A stretch of 64,000 bases of DNA from Hyalella azteca (GCF_000764305.2 NW_025936499.1:124001-188000); one strand, 5' to 3'. Positions 12,660-25,439 are shown, counted from the first letter of the stretch. The notes: generated from the sequence alone by a model not told the origin. Numbers and translations are program-made.

Positions 12660-13195
12660 ACTCTTGTTCATGAGTGATGTCTTGCCCCATCCTAGGCGGT
12701 AGGCTCAGCGCCTGAGCTCAACAGAGATCGAAAGTTAGCTTCGTCGTCCACATAGCACGGGGATACCAAGACAAATAAGGACTATTTTTTTAGGACTGGG
12801 GAGGCCAGTAACCCAGCAACAGCAGTGGAACGAAACTATTTCTTTGCCATCCAAAAATTTGTTACAACTTTAATGCATCACAAAACACCGGTAATATGAC
12901 AATTTCTGGTTATGCAGCAGCCCTCGCTCAGACTGGACAACACGACATCACAAGAACATGCACGAGGGCTACCACCACGAGATTTTCGCTAGTCAAACAC
13001 GCTCGTCTGCTTGGTTCGCCTGTCGCCTGAGCCATCGCAACCGACTGACTGACTGCTATGGAGAGACTGCGCTAGTACCTCTTCGTACTCCTTGCGGCCG
13101 CCCCTCCGCGCTGCCGCTTCAGGTCGTGTCAACATCGCCGTCTTGTTTCACTATCGCGATCGCCGGGCATGATCTCTGGCGCTCAGATTGGTAAT
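12660..13195 (-). promoter_or_regulatory. GC-rich island, possible leader or promoter
   Basis: This stretch is clearly more GC-rich than its surroundings. On the minus strand it contains a TCAGTCAGTCGG initiator-like run, then an ATG that opens a 35-codon frame (MAQATGEPSRRACLTSENL...) ending in TGA near 12920. It could be a 5' UTR or first exon of a minus-strand transcript (perhaps of the gene at 9076), or simply a non-coding GC island. No splice donor clearly closes it. Confidence 0.2.
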
Positions 13196-13199
13196 TCGG

Positions 13200-13550
13200 C
13201 CTCGACTTGGGTTTATGATGTGCGATTCTGTCTTGATGTGAGTGTCAGATTTTTATTTCTATTTTGATGTGAGACTCAAGTTTGTTTTTCTGTCTGGATT
13301 TGAGTGTTTGATTTGTAATTTGTCTAGATGTTTGTCTAAGATTTGTAATTCTGTCTTCATGCGAGTGTCAGATTTGTAATTTCATTATGATAGACTCAGA
13401 CTTGTAATGTTGTCTGGATGCGAGTATTATATATGTAATTTGTCTGGATTTGGATTTATAAGATCTGCAATTCTGCCCTCAAGTGAGTTTGAGATTTGAT
13501 TGTAATTATGTCTTGATGTGGGCCTCTGATCTGTAATTCTAAATGCTTTA
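13200..13550. repeat. highly degenerate ~37-bp tandem repeat
   Basis: About nine diverged units share the pattern GTCTTGATGTGAGT..CAGATTTGTAATTCT. Spacing is irregular and no two neighbouring units are identical, which indicates an old array. Confidence 0.6.
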
Positions 13551-13559
13551 AGGTTCAGC

Positions 13560-16500
13560 CTAGAAGCAAGCCTCATAAAATAAACTTTTTCCTCATGTGC
13601 GTCTCAGATTTATAGCTTTATCATATTGTATTCTTGCACGTTCGTTCTAGCTAGAGGTGCTATATAAAAATGAGTTCAGTCTTGAAATTTTCGGTATTTT
13701 AAATTCTTTAGTTTGCTTATAAATTTACCTGAATCGGTTCTCTGTGTTCTGTTCATGAATCAAATTGATGATCTAGTAATCATTGTATGGCATGATTTGT
13801 TTTTATGGCACTTGACTTAGTTAGTTTTAAAAACTATACCTAAGACGTTTACCGAAAGTTAAAATTAAACCTTTTGAACGTTGTATTATTTTCCGCCAGT
13901 TTATATAAATAATTAGGTAACGAGTAACGCAGTTCATAGAAGTCTGCGTTCATTCCGAAAAACAATTGGAGCCAAAAATGCCCACAGTTTGCACCGAGAG
14001 AAACATTCAACGTGGATAAAGTTAATCAGCATGCAAATAACGTCTCAACCTTCCTATCCTACGCATTGACGTAGGAAGCAGCCTTGCTGGTGTAGAGCAA
14101 TTTCGTGTCATATTGTAGAAGGTTGTGTCTGTACCGCTGAGCGCAAGATAAGCGAGTTACCTGCTGTTCTCAATTCCTAAACTCATTTTGAACATGGCCT
14201 CCTTTGCATAACAGTACAGAGCTCGCTGAAAGCCTTCTTGTACTTCTTTATATTGCCTTCAGCTTATCAGCATCCAAATGGTCTCAAGTCCTGCTGTGGA
14301 TGGCAACATCGCGGGCGAAAACTTCACTCGTTCGTGTTCTCGGAGAAGCTTCTGAGACTTAAACTACGATGACTTAGAAACTGGAATCGTGCATTACTAC
14401 AATAGTTGGGCCTACTAGACTCTATTGTTACATGATACCGCATGAACATGTGGTATGAATACACCAATTACTGTTGCGTGTTCAAATTTCGATGCAAGCT
14501 CGTCGAGGAGATCCCGTATCTTTATTTGTAATTAAAATATTTGATACTGTATTACTGGATTTGATAAAAATTGTATTTGATAAACACAACGGCCTGGTGC
14601 TGATTGTGAGGTATTTTTTATTTAATAACCACATTTTTTTCTAAATATAATTCAATGTTCAATATAAGAAAGGTTAAGTTAAAAAATTGGGTTTTTTTTA
14701 TTGCTGAAAATCCATTTTAATTGCTTAAAGTTGTTGCTGTCAAGGCAAATAATTTTCTTGAGTTAAAAAACTGCCATCGAACAGACTAATGCTTAATGAT
14801 CAACGTGACCGTAATGCATGGTTATCACAAGTTTTTGGATAGAAGACGAATCCTCACTCTCTAAAAATGCTATTAAAAAAATACGACGGGTTTAAAAAAA
14901 ATTTCCTTAGTGGCCGCCACTCATGTATAAGTGATAGCATCGTTCCCAAGCAGCCTATCCATTGTAGAGTGCGTTCAACCAGAAAAAAAGCAATCGATCA
15001 TCCTCACGGCTAGACACAAATATTGGCATGTTAACGCTGGTGACCGTATGTTGGGCCAGAACAAACGCATGCTGGAGTTACGGATAATTTACGGGCAGGC
15101 TGGCCAGGCAGGCAGCAAGCATATTGATTTGAGCAGCACTTCCTTGGCCAGAGGTACAGCCGCTCTACACTTTCACTGGCGCAACGCTCAGCTGCGCTCC
15201 AGACAACTACGGCCCTCTAGCCTCACTCTTCCACCCGCCCCACACCCTTCCGGCACTCCTTGCACCCCCTTCTGTCTTCCCAGTCCTCTCCATCCCACTG
15301 GCCAGCAGCCGGCTCCTCCTGCCTACCAGCCGAACAATTTTCCACGGCTCTTGTGCAGCAAGTGTCCGGCTCCGGTCCGCTGAAGCGCCGCGTCTGCAAT
15401 GGCAACTCCCTGCCACTGCAAATAAACTTCAACTTCAGGGAAGAAAGCGGTGTCTTAAAGTGAATTACTAGGCACATCGGAGGGTTAAGAAATGGCTTAG
15501 TCATTCACAAACGATAGAGTTCGTTGAATATAAGAAATTATATTAGTGAAGAAATAAGAGATTGTACAATATTGTACAAGAGATGCAATTGTGCAGGAGA
15601 TTGTACAAATATTCATTCGGAAAACCTTCCCGAAAAACGGTAATATTTCAATTTCCAGCTGCTCAGCTATATTCTGAACATGCCAACACGATCCATGCAT
15701 AATATTCCACGCTCAATATACATTCATATTCAGGAGAGATGATTTCAGTCGCAGAGCAATTTGTATTCATACTAGACGAGCATTTACTTAACTAGATTGA
15801 TTTTCTTAGCCACGATTGCCTCCACTTCTGCGAATCAATAATTATTCTGTTAATGACGAATTGACATATATGTAATTTTTTTCTTGCAACGAGTAGAATC
15901 TTGAAGAGAATTCTGATCATTTCATCCGTGGAGCGTAGTCAGACTTGATACAAAGCTTCTTATCGGCTACTGAAAAAAGCATCTCAGTTTGCAATATCTT
16001 ATCTGAAAACCTCGGACAGGTTGGCTTTCTCCATACCGTATCTGATCGCCGTATTATATGAGTTGTTGAGGTCTTGAGCACGTCGGTAGCAACTTATTGG
16101 GCTTCAGTACAGCTTGAAACATCGTCGCCGAGAGGACCTAGGCAGCAAGGTCTGGCTGAAGTATGTGGTTCGCGAGAGGCATGTGGCTGATCGCATAAAT
16201 AATCCTGATGCCATTCCTGGGACATGCCTTCCGTCGCAGCTTACGGCCATCATTAGAGCTGCACGCTGTCAAGTACATACCAAAACCATTGCGAATAGAA
16301 ACCTATAACAGGCTTGATCAGCAACTACAACAGTGCTCCTAATATGGAAGATTATAATTACCAAAGCTAAAACAGTAACGAGTGTCTTTACAGAATGGTT
16401 GATGAGTACATTTGGGACCAGCAGGGACTATCGCCCAATATGGTCCTCGCAGGATCTAATTGAATAAAAAACCTGCCGTCGTGGAGCTCAAACTTCCCTA

Positions 16501-18300
16501 TCAAACACGGTCGTGTCATCTTGTTTTAGTGTAGCCGTGCAAGTGGAATAGGTGCCGTTTCCTTAGTGTTTCAATGCTAATGATATGATTCTAGCCAGAG
16601 AGCAGGTGACAATGTGCACCGGTTTTAGCGAGCAACCGAAACAAATGATGATGGTCAGTAGCGCCCAGGCTAAAATATATCAATCCTACTCGTACTGTGT
16701 GTGCTTTATTGTTACAATAGCTTCTGAGCAACGCCACGTGGTCAAGGTGTGCCGCTTGTCACTGACGTGAAAGAAAATCACGATTAATAGTTTAATGCCA
16801 AAAAATTAGATTCAATTTCAGAAATTAATCTATTGAAACATTCAGCAGACCATATCATTCAAGCGCACTTCCAACTGTAAGATGATTAGATCTACCGATA
16901 GGTTTCTGAAAACTTTTTTCCTATAGTCCCAGCTCGCATCATGTTCGCTAATTCACAAATACTCGCAGTCTTGCTACGCCTGCCGTCGCACAATTTCCAA
17001 ATGGTACTGTGAAAGCACAGGGACAGGAGTGGTATTGGATAAGAAAGCATTAGCTTTGATGTCATTGTATATACGAATCAACCTCTTTTAGTTATTAGCA
17101 TTCACTTCGAATAAAAATTCGACATTGCAATATTCAAGAAGAATCTAAAAATTTTCAAATTTCACCACCGGCGCTTCAGAATTTAAGAATTTGGAGTGTT
17201 TATAATCTTTAAAAAAAAAAATCTTGCATAAAAAACGCCAATAGTCTTTTTTCTGCTCGAAATTATAAGTAGAACGTAATCAGCACAGCGAAGGCTACAT
17301 TATAATGCTTTTTTGATGTTACATCACTACAAAGCTCATGATCAGCACTGCATACGTTGTAATTAATTAATCGCACTTGCAACGTTTCTCCTTATATTTT
17401 TTTTTATTTGTTGGATTATATGCATGCATTGAAAAACGGAAGGAATTTGGAGTCAAATGCACGATTGAAAAAATGAAGTTCATATGTAATTTTAGCTTTT
17501 TACGATTTACTTCAGACTTTTTGTCTGGATTGAAACAAGAGTCTTTGAATGATAGATAATGTGGGTTTGATCGGCTCTCATTTATTAACATCACATGCGT
17601 TTGAAACTTAGCTGGAGCATGCAGAGCGAAATTCTTAAAACTCGCATTGTATATACTGAAAAACGATGGGTAAAACTTTTTGCCGGTGACTTTCATAAAT
17701 TTTCTGAAGAAATCTGAAATTATTTATTTAGAATTATTAAGGCCGTTATAGATTCAGATCATACCTTAGTCCCTCGAAAGTTTAAAATTTTATGAGAACT
17801 TTGGTACGGAAAGCACTCCACTTTTTAGGACGCCTCAAGCTGTGGAGTAACTTTAGGCGATGGAACGAGTTATCGCTACACATTATTGAAAACTTATTAT
17901 ATAAAATAATTTAAACTCATAAGTCTGTGACTGCCATGGCTTTAATATTAGCTATAATCTGACACATAACGTCTCTTTTTTTGTCGCTTGTGCTGTACCA
18001 AAAGGTCACCAAAATTGAATAGCGACTAAATATGAATAGACAATAAAATGGAAAATCATGGATTGCACCACACAAAGCGTCCAATTCGTCTTGCCAATGG
18101 CGTAATAACTAAATATATAACAGTTGCTTTTTAAAAGCATTACCCTTGACGTCATTGGCAAGTCTGCAATTTTGCCCAAGAAACATATGCATCTTCTTGC
18201 TTAGAAAGTGCACGGATTTTCTTGAACTACAATAAGCTTGATGGATTAAAGCGAATCTGGTGGAGTAGCACACATTGAAACTAGATGAGCTGAAATTTCT
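13560..18300. other. intergenic, no supported gene
   Basis: Mostly AT-rich. A GC- and pyrimidine-rich stretch at about 15150-15430 allows overlapping frames on both strands, but they are low-complexity (Pro, Ser, Arg) without splice signals I trust. I saw nothing else reportable. Confidence 0.4.
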
Positions 18301-18308
18301 GTTGCAGC

Positions 18309-18572
18309 TCAGGGTGCATGGGACTGCAGTTGTACACGCCTGCAGATTGTATGGCTGCAGCACTGGTGCATGGGACTGCAGTTGTACACGTCTGCAGATT
18401 GTATGTCTGCAGCACTGGTGCATGGGACTGCAGTTGTACACGTCTGCAGATTGTATGGCTGCAGCACTGGTGCATGGGACTGCAGTTGTACACGTCTGCA
18501 GATTGTATGGCTGCAGCACTGGTACATGGGATTGCAGTTGTACATGTCTGCAGATTGTATGGCTGCAGTAGC
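18309..18572. repeat. 52-bp minisatellite rich in CTGCAG
   Basis: Five head-to-tail 52-bp units. Each has three CTGCAG palindromes around GTTGTACACGTCTGCAGATT and GGCTGCAGCACTGGTGCATG. Copies differ by one or two bases. Because 52 is not a multiple of three and the unit lacks stops in several frames, overlapping open frames exist on both strands; they are artefacts of the repeat. A single diverged unit sits at about 19222-19268. Confidence 0.92.
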
Positions 18573-19555
18573 TGGCAAAGACTACCTATACGATGGAGCT
18601 CTTGTATGATAAGGACTCATAGACGAACCCTCGCCGTCCTCATTATTCAAACGATCGCTCCGGGCAGGAGAAAGTCCGTTAAAACTCTACGGGCGTAGAG
18701 CTCATCCTTTCAGATGCTCTTAACAGTCTAGTAACTCTAGTTAATGCATCAACGATACGCTAATGTTTCACTTTGTGCTGCAATGCTAAAATTAATATTC
18801 GGATATTGCTTGCCTGGGAAATTTGGTAGGAATAGCGTACGAGATAGCGCGAGCTAAACTAATAGTTGACTTGAATTCTATTCTATTCTATCAAATTTGG
18901 AATAAATTTGCTTTCTACTAAAATGAGCATCGAATTAAACGTCGATGTTGGTTTCGTGAATTTTTTAAGGAGTATTGATATTGAACATTGAAAAGATTTA
19001 ATTGATTCATTGGGTCAGAAGGTGGGAGAATACATAATCTCTCTTCAAATAAAACATCATGTATCACGGCGAGGAAGAATCGAAAAATCGTATAATGATA
19101 ACCACCATACGGTACAATACTTCCTAAATTTTACATTAAGGTAGCATTTCGGCCTCAACCGCAGAATTTAAGTCCATTTATGTCAAGATTTAACTTGACG
19201 CCTAATTGAAGAACTGCATGGTAACTGCTGCGAAACTGCAGTTGTACTATCTGCCGATTGTATGGTCAGGGCTTTCATAATATTGTGGATGCTACTAGGC
19301 GGTCACACCAAAATTTCACAAGAGATAAAAATCCTCTCTTTCCACAAAGATAAACTATCCATATTGTGATGGGTGCACGTTCCAGTGCCCTAATAATTCC
19401 ACAATACATCTGTGAGATCGAAGATCTCTATTACGAGTGTGGTATATAGCCTACTTAGTTGTCTCCGCCACATAATTCAAAGCAGAAATCAAATTCAAAT
19501 TTCAACCTAAATCAAATTTTAATCAGAAATAATCTCAATTTTAATCAGTCATCTC

Positions 19556-20172
19556 GAAGCTAACAGGTTTTGAAATACACGAAGAAGAGGTTCTCAAGCG
19601 CCTGGTAGCTATAAATCCCAACAAGTCATGGGGACCAGACGGCTTCCATCCCAGTTGCTCAAAGAATTAGCAACCGTTCTGGCCGGCCCATTGACAGTAT
19701 TCTTTCAAAAAACCTTGAACGAAGGAACTTTGCCGTCCGACTGGAAAGAAGCTCAAGTAACACCATTGTTCAAAAAAGGTGACAAAAGCAGCCCCGGCAA
19801 CTATCGCCCTGTCAGTCTGACAAGTGTTCTTTGTAAGCTAATGGAATCTGTTGTGAGGGATAGGATTATCGATCACTTGACTGCTCACCATCTCATATCA
19901 GATTGTCAACATGGTTTTATTGCCGGTAGATCCTGCACCACTAACTTATTATCTACGTTGAGCGAGTGGACTCGCCTGCTGGACGAAAGGGAACCAGTGG
20001 ATGCATTGTACCTCGATTTTGCCAAGGCATTTGACAGTGTTCCGCATGAGCGGCTGTTACGTAAAGTGAAGTATTTGGGAATTGAGGGAAACGTACTCCA
20101 ATGGATCAGAGATTTTCTAGTAGGTAGACGACAACGTGTCAGTATTAGCGGAACCGTGTCAGACTGGGCATC
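19556..20172 (+). pseudogene. CR1/Jockey-like LINE reverse transcriptase fragment
   Basis: The frame encodes the N-terminal half of a non-LTR retrotransposon reverse transcriptase: NPNKSWGPDGFHP, then VTPLFKKGDKSSPGNYRPVS, then the CQHGFIAGRSC fingers segment and the palm motif LYLDFAKAFDSVPHERLL with its first catalytic Asp. A one-base deletion after GGCTTCCATCC breaks the frame between the GPDGFHP part (from 19556) and the rest. Homology stops just after GTVSDWA, before the YADD box, so the second catalytic Asp pair is missing. Endonuclease and 3' end are also absent. This is a dead, truncated copy. Placement in a CR1/Jockey-type clade is inferred from motif style. Confidence 0.85.
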
Positions 20173-20427
20173 ATTCTGCAGTCATCTCGGGATTAGTTCT
20201 TATTTAAACTTTTAGGTATATGCATTATAGTTATTTATAGGTTGTGGCTGCTATTGTAAAGATTGCTGCTGTTCACCTTAAATTCATTTAAACCCTTGAT
20301 CCTTCAGAGACGAGCCCACAGGAGTTTTGTTTTGTTTTTGTAAAGTATAAACTCTCACTTTGCTAGACCAACTTGGTCAAAAGAAGCTCCAGGCTGTGCT
20401 GCCCAGGCTGGACCTTCAGTCGAGTCC

Positions 20428-20700
20428 AGGACGTGGCTAATATCTTTGGAGATATGGAGTGTTCTGGACGTGGCTTATATCTTTGGGGTTATGGAGTGTT
20501 CTGGACGTGGCTAATATCTTTGGGGTTATGGAGTGTTCTGGACGTGGCTAATATCTTTGGGGATATGGAGTGTTCTGGACGTGACTTATATCTTTGGGGT
20601 TATGGAGTGTTCTGGATGTGGCTAATATCTCTGGGGTTATGGAGTGTTCTGGACGTGGCTTATATCTTTGGGGTTATGGAGTGTTCTGGACTTGGCTTTC
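20428..20700. repeat. 37-bp minisatellite
   Basis: About seven 37-bp units with core TATGGAGTGTTCTGGACGTG followed by GCTTATATCTTTGGGGT. Variants are GCTAAT/GCTTAT and GGAGATATGG/GGGGTTATGG. A plus-strand open frame through it is a repeat artefact. Confidence 0.9.
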
Positions 20701-20714
20701 TGCCAAGGGCATAT

Positions 20715-20880
20715 TTAATAATAATAATAATAATAGTAATAATAATAATAATCACAATAATAAATCATAATAGTAATAATCATAGAAATTATAATGATAA
20801 TAATGATACAAATAATTCTAGTTATTATTATTATTATCATTATTATCATACTTATGTTTTATTATCATAATTATTATTAT
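20715..20880. repeat. ATT/AAT microsatellite with inverted halves
   Basis: AATAATAAT runs, interrupted by single substitutions, change to TTATTATTA runs on the same strand by about 20820. The region is therefore a low-complexity inverted repeat that could form a hairpin. Confidence 0.8.
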
Positions 20881-20889
20881 TTTGCAAAC

Positions 20890-22135
20890 ATATTGTCTCT
20901 CAAATTAGCTGGAACCATTTTTTAGCTCAGCAAAGATGATAGAATGTTTTACGACCCAAAAGGTGAGCCCGTGCACGATTGAGTGCAAACTTTTCATGAA
21001 GCGCATATCTAGATATATGATTTCAGCGGATAAGACAATTTTGGGCAATGTCGTATAGTAGTTTATACCAACTCATTCAATTCATCCAGTTTTAACATCT
21101 TTCTTCCATATAATCAGCACGATAATTTTCAAACTTTAAATAAATCTCATGTAATTTCCTCTTAAATTACATGCATGTCGTGATGAAAGTCAAGTCTAGA
21201 GTTAGACGAGGAAAGCGCGGCGAGAAGGCTATCGCAGGGCGCGTATTGGCCGCGAATGTGTCGAGTTAATTGCACGTCATTGTTCGGTTAGACGTTTGAG
21301 GGTCGCCGACCACACACACGCTCACACTCCAGGCTCTTTATGGTGATGCCCTCAGTCACGAAGTTACTTCACAATCGGCAGCTTGACAATGGAATATGAA
21401 ACTTAATTGTTTCTTAAGCGAATATTTGACATGCTGTTGCGAAATAATGCAATGTTAAGATTAACAACGCTTGCTACTGTTCATGCATTACACTCGTATG
21501 CCCTTTCAATTTCAGCTCAAATCGAGTATCGTTATACCTCACGCCACTGAAATATTATTGGGGTTAAGACGTTCTCGCAATTTAATATCGTAAGGTTTAC
21601 GACAAACTCACAATAAATCAAGTATTAATCTAAATGGAAATGGAGATGTAGACAGCTTCCGAAGAGCATAGTTGCTGTATTTGACTTTTGAGTGATATAT
21701 ATTACGATGCATTTACTTTTTTCTTAGGTTCAATGAAGAGACCACAACACTTATCGAGGTTGCTTCATCCAAAATGAAAATCTAGTGTAATTCGAGGACA
21801 TGTGCTAAACCAAAGTCTAATTTATTTTATCTAATAGTGAAATATTTTCCTCTGATTTCAGATTTGATGCACACATCTTGATAAACAACATATTTCCTCG
21901 TCTTTTACTTACGTCAATGTTTAATATTATAGGCCAATTGAATCTCAATTATAAGTAATTTAATTTTACATCACTGAAAGTTTACTGAAACAAAATGTGT
22001 CTAAAACCGGTTTGTGATAATACACCTAGTTGATCTCTTTCGAACTGAAAAATAATCATTATATTATATACAAAATTATTAATGCTAATTAAAGATAACC
22101 GCTAGATATAGTAAAATAAGCAATCCAAGAAACAT
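20890..22135. other. intergenic, no supported gene
   Basis: No convincing coding frame. A small GC-rich patch at about 21200-21330 (GAAAGCGCGGCGAGAAGG and CACACACACGCTCACACTCC) is not recognised. Confidence 0.4.
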
Positions 22136-22285
22136 TTTAATATTAATAATAATAATAATCGCATAATAATAATAATTATTATCATTATAAATAACATTTA
22201 TAATGTTAATAAAAATAATCACATTATAACTATAATTGTTTATTATATTATTTATATATATATAGTATTAATAATAATAATCAAA
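22136..22285. repeat. ATA/TAA-rich microsatellite
   Basis: Imperfect runs of TAATAATAA and TATATA, with an internal AATAATTATTATC inversion. Low complexity only. Confidence 0.7.
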
Positions 22286-22459
22286 GATAAACGCACCCAC
22301 CCATAGCAATGCATATAGCACAACAAGCAATCCAACAAACCAACATTCCTCCACGTAACTGAACGCTGACCGAGAAAACGCAACGAAAACTGATAGCTGT
22401 CGTAATCGAAGCCGAAATCGCTAGACTCTTCCACCAGCAGGCGTTTGTTTGAGTCCAAT

Positions 22460-23110
22460 TAAAAAACGGGAGGCAAACTACGACATTGACGCGGCATCTC
22501 TGAACCCTGCAAAAATATTCAACTTTTTTTTTACCATCAACTTATGGCCAGGACTACGAACACCAAATCTAACCTCAAAACTTAAGTGATAGATAACGAC
22601 GATCATTACGGAACCAGTCATGACTACAGACTGATGACGAAAACTCCAAGAATGAACTTCTGCCCTTGGTAAACATGCCCCTAGACGAAGACAGAGACTA
22701 TGGGAGAAGAAAAATCAGCGACGAACAGTTTATATAATCGTTCATCAGCGGACAAGTCCATTCCGTTCAGCCCCAACATCTCTTGTTACGGCGACGACGC
22801 GAGAAAGAAGGTTTACTAAATAAGTTCTTGGTGGAAGACTTAGACTCTTCCAAAATATTTTTCGACTACCTGAGACACAAGCCACAAATCAACCCCATAC
22901 CTAACGAAACATTCGTAAACATGGGCATATACTGGACAACGGCCTCTAGTGTAACAAAACAATCCACAATCAATCATTCTCCACAATGATCTCACAGTCT
23001 TCACTTTAGATCGTACATACAACACAAGCCCCGACACTGGTATAGCAGCCAAGGTTCACTATTGCCAACATGTACTCATCAAAGCCTAATCCATCGCAGA
23101 TGGTAACGTC
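22460..23110 (+). other. possible decayed coding relic, unidentified
   Basis: Short stop-interrupted plus-strand frames have ordinary protein composition, for example LLNKFLVEDLDSSKIFFDYL and INPIPNETFVNMGIYW at about 22800-22930. They resemble a decayed mobile-element gene, but I cannot name the family and there is no catalytic motif. Confidence 0.25.
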
Positions 23111-23339
23111 TCCTTAAGATATTCAATTATATTGTTAATAGCTGCAATAAAGACAATAAATAACACTCCGTTGTTGCCATCGCGTTTTACGATATTTATC
23201 ATACAAACTACTCGATGATTTTTAAGGTGACATACTCGCAATTATAATTGACACACAAAAAGGTCCATTCACGATAGGAAATACCTTACATCCAACTCAG
23301 CATATCTCGCAGTTTTAAATGCTTGACATACAACACTAG

Positions 23340-23913
23340 GGGAGCGCAGCCGTGCACCACCAATTTTGTGCACCAATAAGCCCTGAATCGAACGCTATGG
23401 ATCTCTCCGGACCTACACCAATCAGCCGTGCACCACTCAGCTTTGTCCTCTTCCGGCTTGACCACCACCTGCCGTGCACCACCAGGCCACGGATCGAATA
23501 TGACTTCCGGGGGAGCGGAGCCGTGCACCACCAATTTTGTGCACCAATAAGCCCTGAATCGAACGCCTTGGATCTCTCCGGATATCCACCAATCAGCCGT
23601 GCACCACTCGGCTTTGTCCTCCTCCGGCCTTGACCATCACCAGCCGTGCACCACCAGGCCGCGGATCGAATCTGACTTCCGGGCATCGTTAAATTACGTA
23701 ATTTTACGTTCACCGCATCTGAGGTTAGGTTTCAGATAGCATAGTTCTGTTCCAAAATTTATCGTCCCTCGGCAAGTGGCCGTTCGACCGAGGGCTGGTT
23801 CGACCCACGGCCTAGATACGGACGGCTTGAAGTGTTGAAGGCTACGTTCCGGAAGGCAGGAAACATGATGGTCCATTACATCCAGGGCAGTGGTGGTCTT
23901 CGGCAGGCGACCC
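23340..23913 (+). mobile_element. non-autonomous element G, copy 1
   Basis: Begins GGGAGCGCAGCCGTGC and ends CTTCGGCAGGCGACCC. The first ~180 bp (GTGCACCACCAATTTTGTGC through the GATCTCTCCGG segment) is present twice in tandem, which makes this copy longer (574 bp) than the others. The 9 bp before it, CAACACTAG (23331-23339), do not recur directly after it, but recur in inverted form beside copy 2. Other copies show 8-9 bp target duplications, so I read this as a non-autonomous DNA transposon. GGG...CCC ends and 8-9 bp duplications suggest a Mutator-like or hAT-like transposase, unresolved. It has no transposase of its own. Confidence 0.8.
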
Positions 23914-23979
23914 ATTACGAGGGAGTGAAATTGTTTGCCTATGTTTTAAATGCAGTGGAGAATGAGTTCTCTAGTGTTG

Positions 23980-24382
23980 GGGTCGCCTGCCGAAGACCAC
24001 CACTGCCCTGGATGTAATGGACCATCATGATTCATGCCTTCCGGAACGTAGCCTTCAACACTTCAAGCCGTCCGTATCTAGGCCGTGGGTCGAACCAGCC
24101 CTCGGTCGAACGGCCACTTGTCGAAGGACGATAAATTTTGGAACAGAACTATGCTATCTGAAACCTAACCTCAGATGCGATGAACGAAAAATTACGTAAT
24201 TCAACGATGCCCGGAAGTCAGATTCGATCAGCGGCCTGATGGTGCACGGCAGGTTCTATGCGAGGCCGGAGGAAGACAAAGCCGAGTGGTTCACGGCTGA
24301 TTGGTGGATGTCCGGTGAGATCCAATGTGTTCGATTCAGGGCTTATTGGTGTACAAAATTGGTGGTGCACGGCTGCGCTCCC
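23980..24382 (-). mobile_element. non-autonomous element G, copy 2 (inverted)
   Basis: Reverse complement of copy 1 without the internal tandem duplication (403 bp): it opens GGGTCGCCTGCCGAAG and closes GGCTGCGCTCCC. Copies 1 and 2 face each other across a 66-bp spacer (23914-23979), so the locus forms a near-palindrome of about 1 kb. The spacer ends in CTAGTGTTG (23971-23979), the reverse complement of the CAACACTAG that flanks copy 1. Confidence 0.8.
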
Positions 24383-25010
24383 GTCCGAAGTATGAGGAGT
24401 CGAGGACCAAAGCCTGTGGCACAGGGGACAAGAAACGGCAGTAGCAGAGAGAGGCGCAGCCACATGTCGCGGTGACGGCTTTTACGTGCGGCGGAAAGTC
24501 GCCGGCGTCAGTCAGCTTCGAAGGTGGCGGCAGCATGTTCAACGTGGGCCCGCCAGATGCTTCAGTCACAGCCAGCAAATTCAAGTTGCTTTGAGTTTAT
24601 GCCGATCCATTTCAAGTATTACTTTAATGGGTTCTTGAAACTTTTCATTGTTCGGCCCTGCTTCCTAAATCCAGCTGAATGCTACTCGCAGTGGTCAATT
24701 TGAGCGACGAGTACGAACCAGCTCAACTGGATTTTAAGGATCGTGGCCTCAACGGTTGTGAGGTTGGCTCTATAGAATACTATCTGATAGGCGATTCTGT
24801 CTTGACACCGGATCCTCATGATTGACCGGAGAGAACGCTGATGGAGTTGCTCCAGCTGTTATAAATTAACAAAAAACTATGATTTAGTTTTAAATTTGAT
24901 TAATTACGAGTCATAGCTTCCGCAACCTTTGTTCTGTTCCTTGATTCTGGGTGACGTGTGAAGTAGCTACAACCTGAACATTTGATGACGAACCAATTTC
25001 ACCCCTGCTA
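24383..25010. other. intergenic, no supported gene
   Basis: No supported coding frame or repeat is seen between element G copy 2 and the GC-rich segment that follows. Confidence 0.4.
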
Positions 25011-25019
25011 CTTTACTTC

Positions 25020-25433
25020 GCCTCCATTTAAGAATATTCGGCGCTCGGCAGTTCGTTGCCTGACTTCACGACAGTAACTACCGGAGTGCCCGTGTGACTT
25101 AGCGCTCATAATGCTGTGTCATGTGCTGTGAAGTACAGTGTTTGATGCACGGGACGCCACATTGTTCAGCCTCTGTTAATTACTGTATTTGATGGAGTAA
25201 AACTACTATTGGAAGCCCTGCCCGAATGCGGCCGGAGTTATTATGGAATTGAGCTTGTGCACGTCCTGGCGCTGGCGTCGTCTGCGCTACGATGTCCTCC
25301 TGCAACCCTGGCTACTACGGGCTACGGCGGCTGTGATCACGACTTGTGCCCCAGCTTCCTTCGCTGCGGTTGTGGACCAGCCACGGGACCAGCAACGCAT
25401 CGACTTTCATCGAAGGATTATTTAGTAAATTCA
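25020..25433 (+). other. candidate leader exon with splice donor
   Basis: A GC-rich block ends in AAATTCAG|GTACGTCA (GT at about 25434), a good donor. Within it an ATG at 25243 opens 60 codons (MELSLCTSWRWRRLRYDV..., moderately hydrophobic later) stopping at TAG just before the donor. A second frame is open through the donor. It could be a 5' UTR exon with an upstream ORF. No downstream acceptor was identified, so this is a weak call. Confidence 0.22.
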
Positions 25434-25439
25434 GGTACG

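Noticed and set aside
15150..15470. Pro/Ser-rich frames in a GC-rich patch
   Set aside because: Several frames are open on both strands, all low-complexity, with no convincing splice site or conserved motif.
18109..18698. Open frames on both strands through the 52-bp array
   Set aside because: Repeat artefacts; the sequence content is the CTGCAG-rich unit only.
23760..23815. B-box-like GGTTCGACCC suggesting a tRNA-derived SINE
   Set aside because: No matching A box or poly-A/short-repeat tail, and constant 8-9 bp target duplications with fixed ends favour a DNA transposon.
23694..24199. A ~60-residue frame (MDHHDSCLPERSLQHFKP...) present in several element G copies
   Set aside because: Shared because the copies are recent duplicates; no start context, domain or evidence of selection, and it varies freely at the ends.
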